This document shows, piece by piece, positions 33,935 through 44,687 of a stretch of DNA of 64,000 nt. Within the stretch, counting starts at the first letter, position 1. Every line of letters begins with the position of its first letter. The notes under the pieces were generated by a model, which did no database searches, had not been told where the DNA came from, and saw only the letters and a program-made list of their open reading frames with translations. Both the position numbers and the translations under genes were made by a program. Source of the DNA: Heterohyrax brucei (taxonomy: Eukaryota > Chordata > Mammalia > Hyracoidea > Procaviidae); NCBI GenBank assembly GCA_028571685.1, contig CM053154.1, forward strand, positions 4,067,501-4,131,500, written 5' to 3'.

Positions 33935-34774
33935 ATGGGGGGGGGGGGCGGACAAAAACAAACCAAACAGGCCGCTGTAACATGTGCCCAGTATGAAAAA
34001 ACAACACAGCCCAGAAGGGTTCACAGTGACAAGAGATTCTCCTGCTGCTTTCCTTCTCATCCCAAGTCCCCCATTCTATGGGTAAGCCTCTCAACTTTTT
34101 GTCAATACGTCTTTTGTTTCATAGCTCTCAGTTACATATGTTTATTTTTAGGTTTTAGTTCATCAACTTTCAACGCTGATTGTAAAATGGGAAAGGCGAG
34201 TCTCTGGCTAACTTACCTCCCAAGACCTCTCCTTCCAATTGCTTGTTTCACCTTGAGGTTCCTCAACTGGTCATTTTTCAAAACTCATACCACTCAACTA
34301 GCCTCTGTTTCCCCCAGTGAAGACACTTCCCACCGCCCTCTCACCCTTTCCTTCAGCTCTGGCTTTTCCAGTTCTCAGCAGCCAGCCGGTCTTCGGTTTT
34401 GTGTTATCAGGGTCATAGCTTTCACATCTGGCTACAGACTCAGATGGTGGGGAATTTGTCTGCAACTGGGTTTCAAGGTTTCTGAACTAGTGGACACCGA
34501 CTACACTGCAGTAGTGGTGGAAATAGCGTTCTCCACAGAAACTAGAGTGACGTTTCCCGTGCCAATGCCTACGTCCAAACTGGAGCCTCCTCACACCTCA
34601 CGCGCTCTCTTTGGAAGAATCTACTTGGCCAGCCGAGTAGGAGCCTACGGCAAGAAACACGAAACTTCAGAAATGCTGGTGTCAGCTCTGAGTGGGGCTT
34701 GGACTTGGAGCCTCATCAGAGTCCTCCTGAGGGACAGAGGCTGCTCTCCCTCTTTGCGGTACTTAGGCATTTGA
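33935..34774 (+). other. Longest open frame in the window (279 codons), unlikely to be a gene
   Basis: The frame is open for 840 bases and opens with ATG followed at once by a run of 12 G, so its start is in a simple repeat. I recognise no domain. Residues about 49-70 are hydrophobic, and Ser is frequent. No start context, splice signal or known family supports translation. A decayed retroposon or chance are both possible. Confidence 0.12.
33938..33951 (+). repeat. Poly(G) run
   Basis: About twelve consecutive G followed by CGG. It is suited to G-quadruplex formation and prone to assembly error. Confidence 0.8.
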
Positions 34775-36600
34775 CCTGTGGGACTGGACGCTTCTGGACG
34801 ATCACGTAGCAGTACCTTGTGATTCAGATGGTAAGAAGGCACACAGCAACTGCAGGATTCATGGTCACGGCTCTGAGGCCTCACCTGTCGCCTGTCTGGC
34901 ACCCATTGCTTGGGGTGTGGAGGGAAGTGTGCTTGAAGTGAGCCCACAGAATGTGGAGTGACTTCTGCATTGGCTTTACTGCCCTGGACTGAAGCCTCGG
35001 GCTCTGTCTCGTTTCGGGGAGCTGCTTTCCCGGGTCATTGTATCTGCCTTCTATATTCTCCAGAAGCCACTGGCTGTGAATTGACCCAGTTTGACAGCTC
35101 AGAGAGAAGGGCGGGGGAGTCCTTCCCTCCTCTGAGTGTTAAGGTTTGCACTTGGGACCTGTAATTGTGTTTCCTCCAGTTTCTCTCTCCTACAGAAGAT
35201 AAACAGTGTGGCGTCTACCCCAGAGGCCACAGGCGGGTCCTTGCTCCACAGCGATTGCTCCGGTGCCCGAGCTCACCTCTTCCTGTCGGGTGCTGTCAGC
35301 CGTCTGCTCTCTGCTTCACACCTTCTCTCCCAGCCTCCTCTGGGAGAGGGCCCTGGGCTTGGAGACACCAGAGAAGTTCAGTCGATTAGCAGAAAGGCAA
35401 TATGCAAAGAGGATATGTCATTGAGAGTCAATGACTGGCTTCAGGTGCCTCCCTGGGCCTCTTGTCAGGGATCCTGCTTGTCAGGTGATTGATTGATGAC
35501 TGGGAGCTTTCTTGTGGCCGAGCCCCAGCCTTACCCAACTCTTTGGCAGCACTTGGGCCCCAGTCTCGTGTCATGTTGGAAGCATGGCTTTGATTTTCTG
35601 TAATTGTATCATGACTGTAGCCTTACCTGCACAGTAATTAAAATCTCAGGGAATCTGCTGCTAATTCTAGCTCGTGCAAGTTTGAAGGGAAGGCTTAACT
35701 CTTGTACCTGGTGGGGTAGGTCCAAAGATGGTAAGAAAAATGTCTTTTAAAAGTTGCACAGGTTTACTATACATCAGTTAAATAGCAAAAACAAAGGGGA
35801 TATAATTTTATGCCTTGAAGTATTTGGTAACCAGGAAGTTTTCAGGCCATCGAGGAAAATATAGAAAGTCCCCGTTCACGAAATGATGACCTAGATGGCC
35901 ACTGTCTGCTGTAAGCAATGATGAAATCCAGCTGTAAGCGAGTGCGGCCACCCAGAAAACGCTGCTACATTTGACGCGGATAGCCCAATTGCTTCTTAGA
36001 CCATCATAGAATAATGAGTCCACAGATTATTAATATTTTAAAAACAAAAAATGCATTCAAATAAATGTAAATGAAGACATCTGGAAATAAGCTGAAACCA
36101 GATCAGATGACAGGTAAGAAGAACTTTGAGGACTAAATGGAAGGTATCCTTATTGCATCAGTTTCAAGGTATGTTTGTGGAATTGATTTCATATTCCTAG
36201 TGTAACTACCACCCAAGCCAAGCACATTTTACTGTGACTGATCACAGAGGGGACTAAAAGCTCTGGACAAAGTGAGTCTAATGGTGCGATCATCCTGAGA
36301 GTCAAGGGGACTCTGAACATTCTGGAACGGCACGGGAGGAGCGAGTAAGGGGTGTGTTTACAGTTGCCTTGTTGAGGGATGACAGCTGGTAAGGCAGAGA
36401 CTGGGTGTGGGTGGGTCACCAGCAGCTTCTTGAGCACTAAATTCAGGTGAAATGAGGTAGGAGACAGAGGTTTGAGGGAATGAAACACGAGGAAGGTGCT
36501 GGGCAGCATGGACTCGTCACGAGTCACCAACGTGGCTTCAAGACCCCATGAGGCCACCATGTGATAGCTTCAGACTCTTGGGTTGAAAGTCCTTTAACTA
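34775..36600. other. Single-copy DNA with a short conserved-looking block
   Basis: The stretch at 35585-35665 (TCTGTAATTGTATCATGACT, CACAGTAATTAAAATC) looks constrained. Otherwise no repeat family, exon or RNA gene is recognised. Confidence 0.3.
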
Positions 36601-36604
36601 GCTG

Positions 36605-37235
36605 TTTTAGCCTTCTAGAGCTGCTATAATAGAAATACCCCAGAGGACGCCTTAACAGGCAGCAGCTTGTTCTCTCACAGCCTAGGAGGCTACAAGTCTG
36701 AATTCAAGGCACCAGCTCCAAGGGAAGGATTTCTCTCCGCTGGCTTTGGAGGAAGGTCCTTGTCATCAAGCTTCCCCTGGTCTGGGAACTTCTCAGTGCA
36801 AGGACCCTGGTCCAAAGGACACATTCTACTCCTGGGTCTTCCTGGTTGGTCATGACAAGGTCCCTTTGTCTCTTTCTCTTTGCTTGCTTGTCTCTTTGAT
36901 ATCTCAAAAGTGATCGACTCAAGACAGAAGGGACTCCTGCAGGTTGTGCCCTATGTCAGTAATATAATGGCCTCTAATCTTGCTTCATTAACATTATAAC
37001 CAAACCTATTGCCATCTAGTCAATTCTGACTCATAGTGACTCTAGAGGACAGTAGAACTGCCCTATAGAATTTCCAAATAGTGCCTGCTGGATTCAAACT
37101 GCTGACTGTCTGGTTAGCAGCTGTAGTACAACCTACAGGAAAATCATATCAGGACACAGAGTAGAAGACAACCGCAGGTACTGAGGGTTATGGTCTAGTC
37201 AATCCCACACGTGTTTTGGGGGCTCACAATTTGCT
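36605..37235 (-). mobile_element. MaLR-type (MLT1-like) LTR, antisense, split by an AfroSINE
   Basis: It is the same family as 28090-28570: TTTTAGCCTTCTAGAGCTGC at the start, GGAAGGTCCTTGTCATCAAG inside, and TGTTTTGGGGGCTCACAATT at the end. It is longer than the other copy because an AfroSINE lies at 36992-37135. Confidence 0.68.
36992..37135 (-). mobile_element. AfroSINE, antisense, inside an LTR
   Basis: AACCAAACCTATTGCCATCT, CTGACTCATAGTGACTCTAG, GACAGTAGAACTGCCCTATA and TGGTTAGCAGCTGTAG follow the antisense order. The host LTR continues on both sides, so the SINE is the younger insertion. Confidence 0.88.
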
Positions 37236-37845
37236 CTATGACACTATACAAGAGTGCTGACCCCCTTTGAGTGTACCCTGCTTTTTAGCATCCCAACCGA
37301 GTGGCTAATCTTGATCGCCATCCAATGGTCACAGGGAAATCACCCTTGAGGAAGACAGACATTCTGTCTTTCACCAGTTTAATGCCTTTGGCCTCACCCC
37401 CAGGGTGGCACTCCTTCTACCCCAGATGTCTCCAAGATGGGGGCCCAGTCATCTGGGAGGGACCCCCAATAGGTAAAAAAAAAAGCCAGATAAACAGGAA
37501 GTGCTCCTGCCCATTGGATATTTGGTGAGAAAGTGCCCACCTCCGCTTCGAGACCAGGGTCTGCTTTAGAGAAGGAAGAACCAAGTATTTGTTAGCAAAC
37601 TAATGCTATTTGACCCAAAGCTGAGAACCTTACAGTGAAAGGATTTAGAGACTTTATTGAAGTGATACTTAGAAATGCAGATCTTGTAAATACAAACTGG
37701 AACTAGACCTACTGTCTGGAACTGAGAACAGGTGCGTGATCTCTCAGTGGCCAAGACGTGCCTTCCCTGCTGAGTGAGCCCCCAGGTCCAGCTGCCGCTG
37801 AGACCACTGTAACGCCTGGAGACCCTACGGGTGTCAGAGGACTGG
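37236..37845. other. Single-copy DNA, no feature seen
   Basis: Contains a short A run near 37477-37485. No gene or repeat family is recognised. Confidence 0.3.
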
Positions 37846-37850
37846 GTGTG

Positions 37851-37975
37851 CTTCACAGGGTTTTCAGCAGCTACTTTTTTTGAAGTAGTACATCAGGCCT
37901 GTCTTTCAGAGTGCTTCTGGGAAGGCTACTCAAACCTTTGACCTTTAAGCTAGCAGCCAAGCGCACTCAGCATAC
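37851..37975 (-). mobile_element. AfroSINE fragment, antisense, variant subtype
   Basis: GGGTTTTCAGCAGCTACTTT, TTGAAGTAGTACATCAGGCC, GTGCTTCTGGGAAGG and GACCTTTAAGCTAGCAGCCA fit the variant with an extra block between the two halves. The same variant is seen at 38964-39160. Confidence 0.68.
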
Positions 37976-38095
37976 GCAAGGCACAGGGGCCTCTGAGTTC
38001 TTCTCTGGCCCACAGTCCCGTGGCTCACTGAGGCTCTGCCGTCGGGTCAGTGAACACCACTGTGCGTGCACTCTGTAGTACCTCCGGGCCTGATC

Positions 38096-38285
38096 GAAAC
38101 CAAGAAACCAGACCTGCTGCCAATGAGAAGATGTGGACTCATAATGACCCTCTAGGACAGAGAAGTGCCCCCCAGTGTTCCCATGGCTGTAACCCCCATG
38201 GTAGCAGGCTGCTACATCTGTCTCCCATGGAGTGGGTGGTGGGCTGGAACCACCGACCTTTTGGTAAGCAGCCGAGCACCTGATG
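38096..38285 (-). mobile_element. AfroSINE, antisense, long subtype
   Basis: ACCTGCTGCCAATGAGAAGA, ACTCATAATGACCCTCTAGG, GGCTGCTACATCTGTCTCCC and GACCTTTTGGTAAGCAGCCG occur in antisense order. Confidence 0.82.
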
Positions 38286-38963
38286 AGACTCCTTAAGCCG
38301 GGGGTGCCGGCCACGGTTGCTTCTGGACATGTGTATCTTTTTCCTTCATCTTCTTTTGGTTGAGATCCATCTTCAGCATCTGTCCTTCTGCACAACGACT
38401 TTGTCATGTCCTCTGGTCTGCAGTTGGCTCCTTTGCTCTGCCCTAGGATTGGCTCATTGCTGAGATTTAAAAATACAACAGAAGGAGAGGAACTCTTGCG
38501 TACAAACACGCTAGACAGCATATTAGATTTGAGAGAATGGATCGGCGAGCTCTCAGTGGTGATGACCTACATTTCTTGTCTAGCTGCTAGTTCCCCTTCC
38601 AGGACCTCTGGTAGCCGGTTGGGTCAGCGCTCCCATTACTTCTGACCACTTGAGGCTCATTCTGGTTGAGATGCTGATCCGTGCTGGGGTCCAGCTGTGA
38701 CCACAAAAGGTGAGCAGATATAATTGAAGGTCAAGGCGAGGAATATGAGTGGCACGATAGTTTGAACTGCACAAGAGCACTTGGGAATCCGTCTAGGATG
38801 TGCCAGGAAAGAAAGCCTTGTGCCTGGGGCTTCATACTGTCCTCCCCACAGAGGGTCCTCAAAGTGGTTAGCCAGCACTCTGCCTTTTTGTGACGGTCCT
38901 CAGAACCCACTGAGTCTACAAGAGGGGGACATATCTTAGAATCAGAGTCTTGTTATTTGTGTT
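38286..38963. other. Single-copy DNA, no feature seen
   Basis: A minus-strand frame (37967-38521) spans part of the SINE and this region and carries no domain. Confidence 0.3.
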
Positions 38964-39160
38964 AAAAACTAACCAGCTGCCATCGAGTCAGTTCCAACCT
39001 TGGCCATACCTCTGTGTGTGTCGGAGTAGAACTGCACCCCGTGGGGTTTTCAATGGCTCACTTTTCAGGAGTGTATAACCTTGTCTTTTTGTCCGAGGTG
39101 CCTCTGGGTGGCTTCACAGGGACAGCCTTTGGTGTGGCAGCCGAGTGCTTCGACCCTCGC
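38964..39160 (-). mobile_element. AfroSINE, antisense, variant subtype
   Basis: CCAGCTGCCATCGAGTCAGT, GTGGGGTTTTCAATGGCTCA, GTCCGAGGTGCCTCTGGGTG and GTGGCAGCCGAGTGCTTCGA are in antisense order. This is a well-preserved variant. Confidence 0.82.
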
Positions 39161-39244
39161 CCCGTGCTCACTGTCAAACCTTTTCCCTACACAGCCTTCC
39201 CTTGCTGCTGTGTGACGTAGGTGATTAAAGCCACTTACAGTGAG

Positions 39245-39330
39245 TTGGTTGAATGCTTACCGAGCTCCTTCTACATGCCTGGTGCTGTGTGGTCACTTGG
39301 GCTACAGCCCGAGTGAAGAGAACCGCCAAG
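39245..39330 (+). repeat. MIR-type fragment
   Basis: TTGAATGCTTACCGAGCTCC then TTCTACATGCCTGGTGCTGT is the MIR/L2 'lasting ... tgtgccaggcactgt' pattern. Confidence 0.55.
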
Positions 39331-39896
39331 CCTCTGTGGGCATTGGTGGAGGAGGCTGCGGAAACGACCGGCTCCAGGGCTGTGGGAGAGACACTGGACC
39401 CGGCGCTCCCTGCAGTGCCATCCGGCTCCTTCTCCTCTTCTGCTGGCCCCTTCCTCTTTCTTCTGCCTCCACCCTGGCTGCATAAGGCAAAGCCACCCCC
39501 GGGTCACCTGAAACTAACCCTACATCCACCCTGCCTCCCGCTGTGCTTGCTCTGCGTGTGGTCTGCATGGTTTGGGTCCCTGCTGACTCTTTCCCGGATG
39601 GTTCTTCCCCCCGCCTGTTCCGTCCCCTGCTCCAGGCGCCAGCAGTGGTCCCTGTCTTTTGTCCACACTGCTCTCCAGACGGGAGTTGCCTCTCTAAGCA
39701 TCTCCCTGCCCCTAAACAGCCTCTTCTATGTCTTCCTTCCTTCTCCAGTCCCTGCTGCGTCCCCCTTTTCCCCTCACCAGGTGACCTCTAACCCTCCAGA
39801 ACTCAGTCCCTCCTTCATCTGTTGCAATCCAGCCCACCCAACACTGCACCACCAGGACACGGAAGGAGTGGCAGTGAGCTTGTAATGTCAGCGTGG
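39331..39896. other. Pyrimidine-rich single-copy DNA
   Basis: A 210-codon + frame (39253-39885) covers a MIR fragment and CT-rich text. It is rich in Pro, Leu and Ser with no domain, so it is not called as a gene. Confidence 0.3.
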
Positions 39897-40012
39897 GCTT
39901 GTGTGTGGACATCTGTGTGTTCATGGGTGCATTTGTACGCGCGTGTGTGTGTGAGGCATGCGTGGTGCATATGTGTATGTGTGTGCATGTGCGTGTGTGT
40001 CGGGGATGTAAG
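39897..40012. repeat. GT-rich microsatellite
   Basis: GTGTGTGTGTGAGGCATGCG and related alternating units across about 115 bases. Confidence 0.8.
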
Positions 40013-41165
40013 TTGAGCTGACATTTGTCACTGCTGCTCTGCCACAGCCATCCTTGCAGACCCAGCTGAATTCTTCCCACCTTTGTGGAGCCACCGGCCA
40101 CCGCCTGCTGACCTCTGCCTGTCCCGGGGCCGCACCCAGACGCTCTCTTTACACGGCCAGCTCTGTGCTGGCTCTCCTCTGCCTGACCTTCTGTGTGCAG
40201 TTTCACGCTTCTGAGAACAAACGCACACTTCTGTTTGTCCTTCCTCAAGTCCTGCACTGAGGGCCACAGCCCAGCCTTTCCTTTTTCCGTCAGAACCTGA
40301 GGACTAGCCAGCCAGCTGCTCTGCCTTCCCTGGAGGCCCCCACGACGGCCTCCGTGCTAATTGCATTTAACCTGCTGTAGCCCCGCAGTTTTTCCTTCTA
40401 CAATAACTAATATGTAAACTATGATTGCACTTGGAAATTACTTTCACTTAAATTCTATTATTGAGGCCCAGCACGTGAGAGAGCTGTGGCCCATTTCATT
40501 AAAAGACCACTCACCCTAGGTGTCGGACCAGCTGGTTTCTTCTATCTGAGTCAGTCTTGCAATGGACTTCTTACATGGCTGATTTAGAGACATGCGGATA
40601 AGAACAATGGTGAGAATATAATTAAAACAGAAAATTCATTTCTGGTCAAATGGAGAAAAGTGGAGCTTTTTACCTATTCTGCTAACCAGTACCCTACTGA
40701 TGGAAGCTGACTGTGGCCATGTGTCACATACAGCCAGCGCTCTGCCAGTGTGCACTGGGGTGATGCAACAAACTTCGTCCTTCCGTGGGGATCCTGACAC
40801 CTGTCCACTCAGCTTCATCAGCCCCCTCATCTCCATGGGCTCATTTGAGAGTTCATCAGGGGCCGAGGTCAGTGCTGGCACCTCCTCCGGGCAGCCCGCC
40901 CCCAGCTTGGGCTTGTGCGCTAACAAGCCTTGAGGGGAGTCCGGTTCTCTTTTTCTGCGGTTGCCTTTTCCATAGTGATGGCTATTGACCTGCAGCAGAC
41001 TTCTTGGAATTAGAGGGAGGAAATGAGTTCAGAGAGGTCGACGCGCCCAGGCGCCGGGGATGCAGGAGGGGAGAGAAGCACATTTCACAGCTCACCAACG
41101 TACAGAGAACAGGAGCTCCATCGTCGCCACCCAAGCCCTCACTGAAGGCACAGGAGAAGAGCCTT
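40013..41165. other. Single-copy DNA with a conserved-looking block at 40350-40480
   Basis: The block contains GTGCTAATTGCATTTAACCT and AAATTCTATTATTGAGG. No gene signal is seen in the rest. Confidence 0.32.
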
Positions 41166-41177
41166 GTGGTGACCTCT

Positions 41178-41356
41178 AAGGAGCCGCGGTGGCACAGTGG
41201 TTAAAGCTACCCACCATTAACCCGCAGGCTGGTCCTTTGAAAACACCAGGGTCTCTGTGTGAGAGATATGTGGCCATCTCCTTCTGCAGAGATTTACAGC
41301 CTTGGAAACCTCATGAGGTTGTTATGAGTTAGAATCAACTCAACAGCAGTGGGTAG
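41178..41356 (+). mobile_element. AfroSINE, sense, long subtype, with target-site duplication
   Basis: Starts AAGGAGCCGCGGTGGCACAG, carries the long-subtype block GTGGCCATCTCCTTCTGCAG, and ends TTATGAGTTAGAATCAACTC. The flanks share the 10-base direct repeat GGTGACCTCT at 41168-41177 and 41357-41366, which marks the exact insertion. Confidence 0.92.
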
Positions 41357-41366
41357 GGTGACCTCT

Positions 41367-42530
41367 GTGTCTCCCTGGGCAGGTCCCCACTTGTCCCCAG
41401 CAGTCCCAGTCTCTTCTCTGTGGCAGACCTGTGTTCTCTGCCTAAGAAGACACATCTGGTAGATGGACGTCTCCCCTGTCCTCCACTTCCCATGTTACAT
41501 CCAGCTTCCTATTGAAAGTAGCATCTCTTCAGCTGCTTCCAGACTGCAGGGAAATGTGAAGTCCCTCTTCTACGTGTATCTCGTGTGTGAACTTGGACTT
41601 GCTGTCAGCATCCTTGGGGTAGGCTCTGGCTGCCTGAACTCTCTTCTGTGGGCTGTGTCTGGCCTCTACCCCTGAGGGTAGACATTGTCCTTTGCTGTCA
41701 CATCAGCCCTATGGAAGCCAATGGGGCCATGCAAACCACATCTTTTGTGGTCCTCCAAGTTGGGTGACCAGACACCCCATGGGTGTCCCCCAAGTGATGA
41801 TTGGATTCCAGCAGAGAACCTAAGGTTGGAGGGTGGCCCTCTCATTACAGGGCTTCTCTGTGGGGTTCACTTGTATCTCCCCAACTAGGGGCACAATGGA
41901 AACACTTCCTGTCTTGCCCTGGTTCTGTCCAGCATGGCAGGGTGGGCCACTGAACTGCTGTTGGCCCCTGAACCTCTCTCAGGAGCTGCCTTGGAGATGC
42001 ATCCAACTGGAGAAGACCTGATCAACAGTCCCTGGCCCTCTGGCCCCTCTGCCTGTGTGTGGTCAGCCTCTGGGGGGTGTGGGAGCTGCCCAGAGGCAGT
42101 GCCTCCCCCGTGAAGGCCCTCCTGATTACTCCTCCCCTGGACAGTGTGATCCTTGGCCACTGCTCATCTCACCTGGGTCTCAGAGTCGGTCCCTGTTTCC
42201 TTTTTTGCTTGAAAAGTGAAAGAACCAGAATACCTTTATGATAGGCTATACACTCTCCAGCTGCAAGACACACTTGCCATTTGCAGGAGTATGTAATGTT
42301 ACTCTGAGCTGCCTTTCTTTATACTCACTCTGGGATTGCAAAGGCATAGGCATTGTCCCCCGCTCAGGAGACTCTGGTATCACTGAGCTTATCTGATTCC
42401 CACCTCTCCCTGATGAAAGCCTGAGGAGAGGCCCAGCATTTGGTGACAGGCACGGTAGGTGGGGTCAGAGCCTGATGTCTGTGCCCATGGGGGTGCTCTA
42501 GGGGGCTCTACAGATGAAATTTTTATATAG
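41367..42530. other. Single-copy DNA, no feature seen
   Basis: GC-moderate, with frames below about 91 codons. No repeat family is recognised. Confidence 0.3.
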
Positions 42531-42875
42531 ACTGTATGCACGTGTGTATGAATGTATGTATGTATACATATGTATATATTTGCATATATATACATGCACC
42601 CTGTATAAGTTATTTATATGGATGCATACTACATGACTATATATATATATCGATGGCACTGGGCTTGGCATATAATAGTATGTATGCATGCTATATGAAC
42701 ATATAATTTTGTGTATATGTAAATATATGTGCTTCTGTGCATATACATACATATACACATGTATATACATACACACATATGCATACACATTATATAAGTT
42801 ATTTATATGTATATGTACTACATGACCATGTCATATAAATATATGTGTATATATATGTAAATATATAAATGAACT
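42531..42875. repeat. Long AT/GT-rich alternating microsatellite
   Basis: TATGTATACATATGTATATA and many similar units, with TATATATATATA near 42640. A larger unit seems repeated, since GTATAAGTTATTTATATGGA near 42603 recurs as TATAAGTTATTTATATGTAT near 42793. The text is rich in self-complementary words. Confidence 0.85.
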
Positions 42876-42940
42876 ACTCAGTCTTAGAAGAAGTAAGAAT
42901 GGAGATGGTGCAATTTTGACTCTCTTACTTTTGCTGCAGG

Positions 42941-43440
42941 CTTAGGGTGGATTCTCTTGAGAAGTAAAATAGGTGAAGCCTGAATGTGTGTGTGAAGGCT
43001 CATGTAGTTGTAGAGCCCAGCACATCCCAAGTTCATGGATCAGACATCAGGCTGGAGGGTTTCTTTGACTCATGTAGCTCCAGAGGCTGACAAACCCAAG
43101 ATCAGTAGGTCAGACGGCAGGCTGCTGACTCACAGGCTTCAGAGGCCAGTGAATTCCAAGACTGGCAGGTAATCCAGCAGGGAGCTGGCTGGAGTCCCAA
43201 GGATCAGAGGTCAGATGGTAACAAGCCAGATGCACGATCCAAAGCAAGTAAGAGAGCTCTGCAAGAATGTGTCTCTGCATACTGGCTGCACGGCACAACC
43301 CTGAAGAAACTACCTTTGTAACTGATTGGTTGCTTACATCAGATCACATCATAGAGGATGACTACATCATTGCATAACTGCCACACCACTGAGAGTCACG
43401 GCCAACCAAGTGGATGCAGGAAATTAACCATCACAGATGC
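42941..43440 (+). repeat. Unidentified LTR-like repeat, copy 1
   Basis: It shares an ordered set of phrases with 51851-52390: a TAGGGTGGATTCTCTTGAGA-like start, CTCATGTAGTTGTAGAG, AGGTCAGATGGTAACAAGCC, ATCAGATCACATCATAGAGG and a final ACGGCCAACCAAGTGGATGC. The order and length suggest one family, perhaps ERVL-type LTRs, but I cannot name it. Confidence 0.55.
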
Positions 43441-43454
43441 GTCATCAGAGAAGA

Positions 43455-43640
43455 TCAGTTCCTAGAAAAGGACATCATGTTTAGCAAGGTAAAGAGCCAG
43501 TGACAATGAGGGAAACCCTCAATGAGATGGACTGAGGTATTACTCACAACAGTGGATCCTGAAGATTACACAAGACCAGGCTCTGTTGTAGACTAAGCCA
43601 CCACGAGTAGTGTCAGCTTGAGGACAGCTAACAACAGTGT
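43455..43640 (+). mobile_element. RTE LINE 3' end, sense
   Basis: GATCAGTTCCTAGAAAAGGA, CATCATGTTTAGCAAGG and CCCTCAATGAGATGGACTGA are the sense counterparts of the antisense text at 33040-33105. It ends CAGCTAACAACAG at the RTE terminus and runs into a GT/TA microsatellite (43637-43690). Confidence 0.72.
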
Positions 43641-43690
43641 GTACATGTATGTGTCTCTGTGTGTGCATATATGTATGTGTGTGTGGATGT

Positions 43691-44260
43691 ATGTATAGGT
43701 TATTGTTATTGCTAGGTACTGTGAAGTCATTCCCCACTCCCAGGGACCCTACATGCACAGAACCCAACCCTGCCCAGTCCTGTGCCAGGCTCACAATTGT
43801 TGCTATGTTTGAGCCCATTGTTGCAGGTTGCTGTGTCCCAACTGGACCAGTAAGTAACATCATGATAAACTGAGAAACAATAGGAGTGGTCAAAAATTTC
43901 ATTTTCCTTGTATTCATAATCAGTACTCATGGAAGCAGCAGTCAAGAAATCAAATGACGTACTGTATTGGGCAAACTTGCTGGAAAGGACTTCCTGAAAG
44001 TATTACAAAGCGAAGATGTCATCTTGAAGACTAACACGTATCTGACTCAAGCCATAGCGTTTTTGGTTACCTCCTATGTGTGCGAAAGCTGGACAATCAA
44101 TAAGGAAGAGCCAGGAAGCGTTGATACCTCTGGCAGATGGTGTTAGAGTATATGGACTACTCCATAGACTACCAGAAGAATGAAAAAAACCTGTTTGGGA
44201 AGAAGTACACTCAATCTTTGATGATGTTGTTAACCAATCTGTTTGGGAAGAAGTATACAC
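43691..44260 (-). mobile_element. RTE LINE with 5' inversion (twin-priming structure)
   Basis: 43691-43838 is the RTE 3' terminus in antisense (ATTGCTAGGTACTGTGAAGT ... GAGCCCATTGTTGCAGG). At about 43838 the strand flips, and 43839-44260 is RTE reverse-transcriptase/C-terminal region in sense (GGACCAGTAAGTAACATCAT, GGAAGCAGCAGTCAAGAAAT, TGTGCGAAAGCTGGACAATC). The 5' ends of the two segments are joined, as twin priming predicts. Within the inverted part, the phrase CTGTTTGGGAAGAAGTA occurs twice, 48 bases apart (44191 and 44239). Confidence 0.72.
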
Positions 44261-44302
44261 AGTGTCAGTATGAATTTCCCCAGCATTATGTGTAGAAAGC
44301 GT

Positions 44303-44687
44303 TGCAGATTAAAATCTGTCCACCTAAATGATGCTAACGTCCTAATGGCTGTAGCTGTCAAGGTGATCTTGTTTGGAAACAGGGTCTTTGAAGACATCAC
44401 CAGTTAACAGGAGGCCACACTGGAGCAGATCCTGACTCAATCTGTGGGTGTCGCATAAAAGAGGAGACACAGAGAGGAAACTGGAAGGAAAATGGTCAGG
44501 TAGAAGAACATCTAAGAAGGAGGAAAGACCTGGACCTCCCAGAAACTGAGAGATGACAGAAGCTCCTTGCCTAGAGCTCCTGGAGAGGATGTGGCCCTGC
44601 CAACACCCTGAAGTTGATCCATTAGCCTCTAGAACTGTGAGGTGATAGACGTCTGTCACTTAAAGGTGCCCACTTTGTAGTCTCAGC
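44303..44687 (+). mobile_element. MLT1-like LTR, sense
   Basis: The order follows MLT1: TGGAAACAGGGTCTTTGAAG, an AAAAGAGGAGACACAGAGAG middle, then ATTAGCCTCTAGAACTGTGA near the end. Confidence 0.7.

Noticed and set aside
39253..39885. 210-codon frame as a gene
   Set aside because: It begins in a MIR-type fragment and continues through CT-rich text. No domain is seen.
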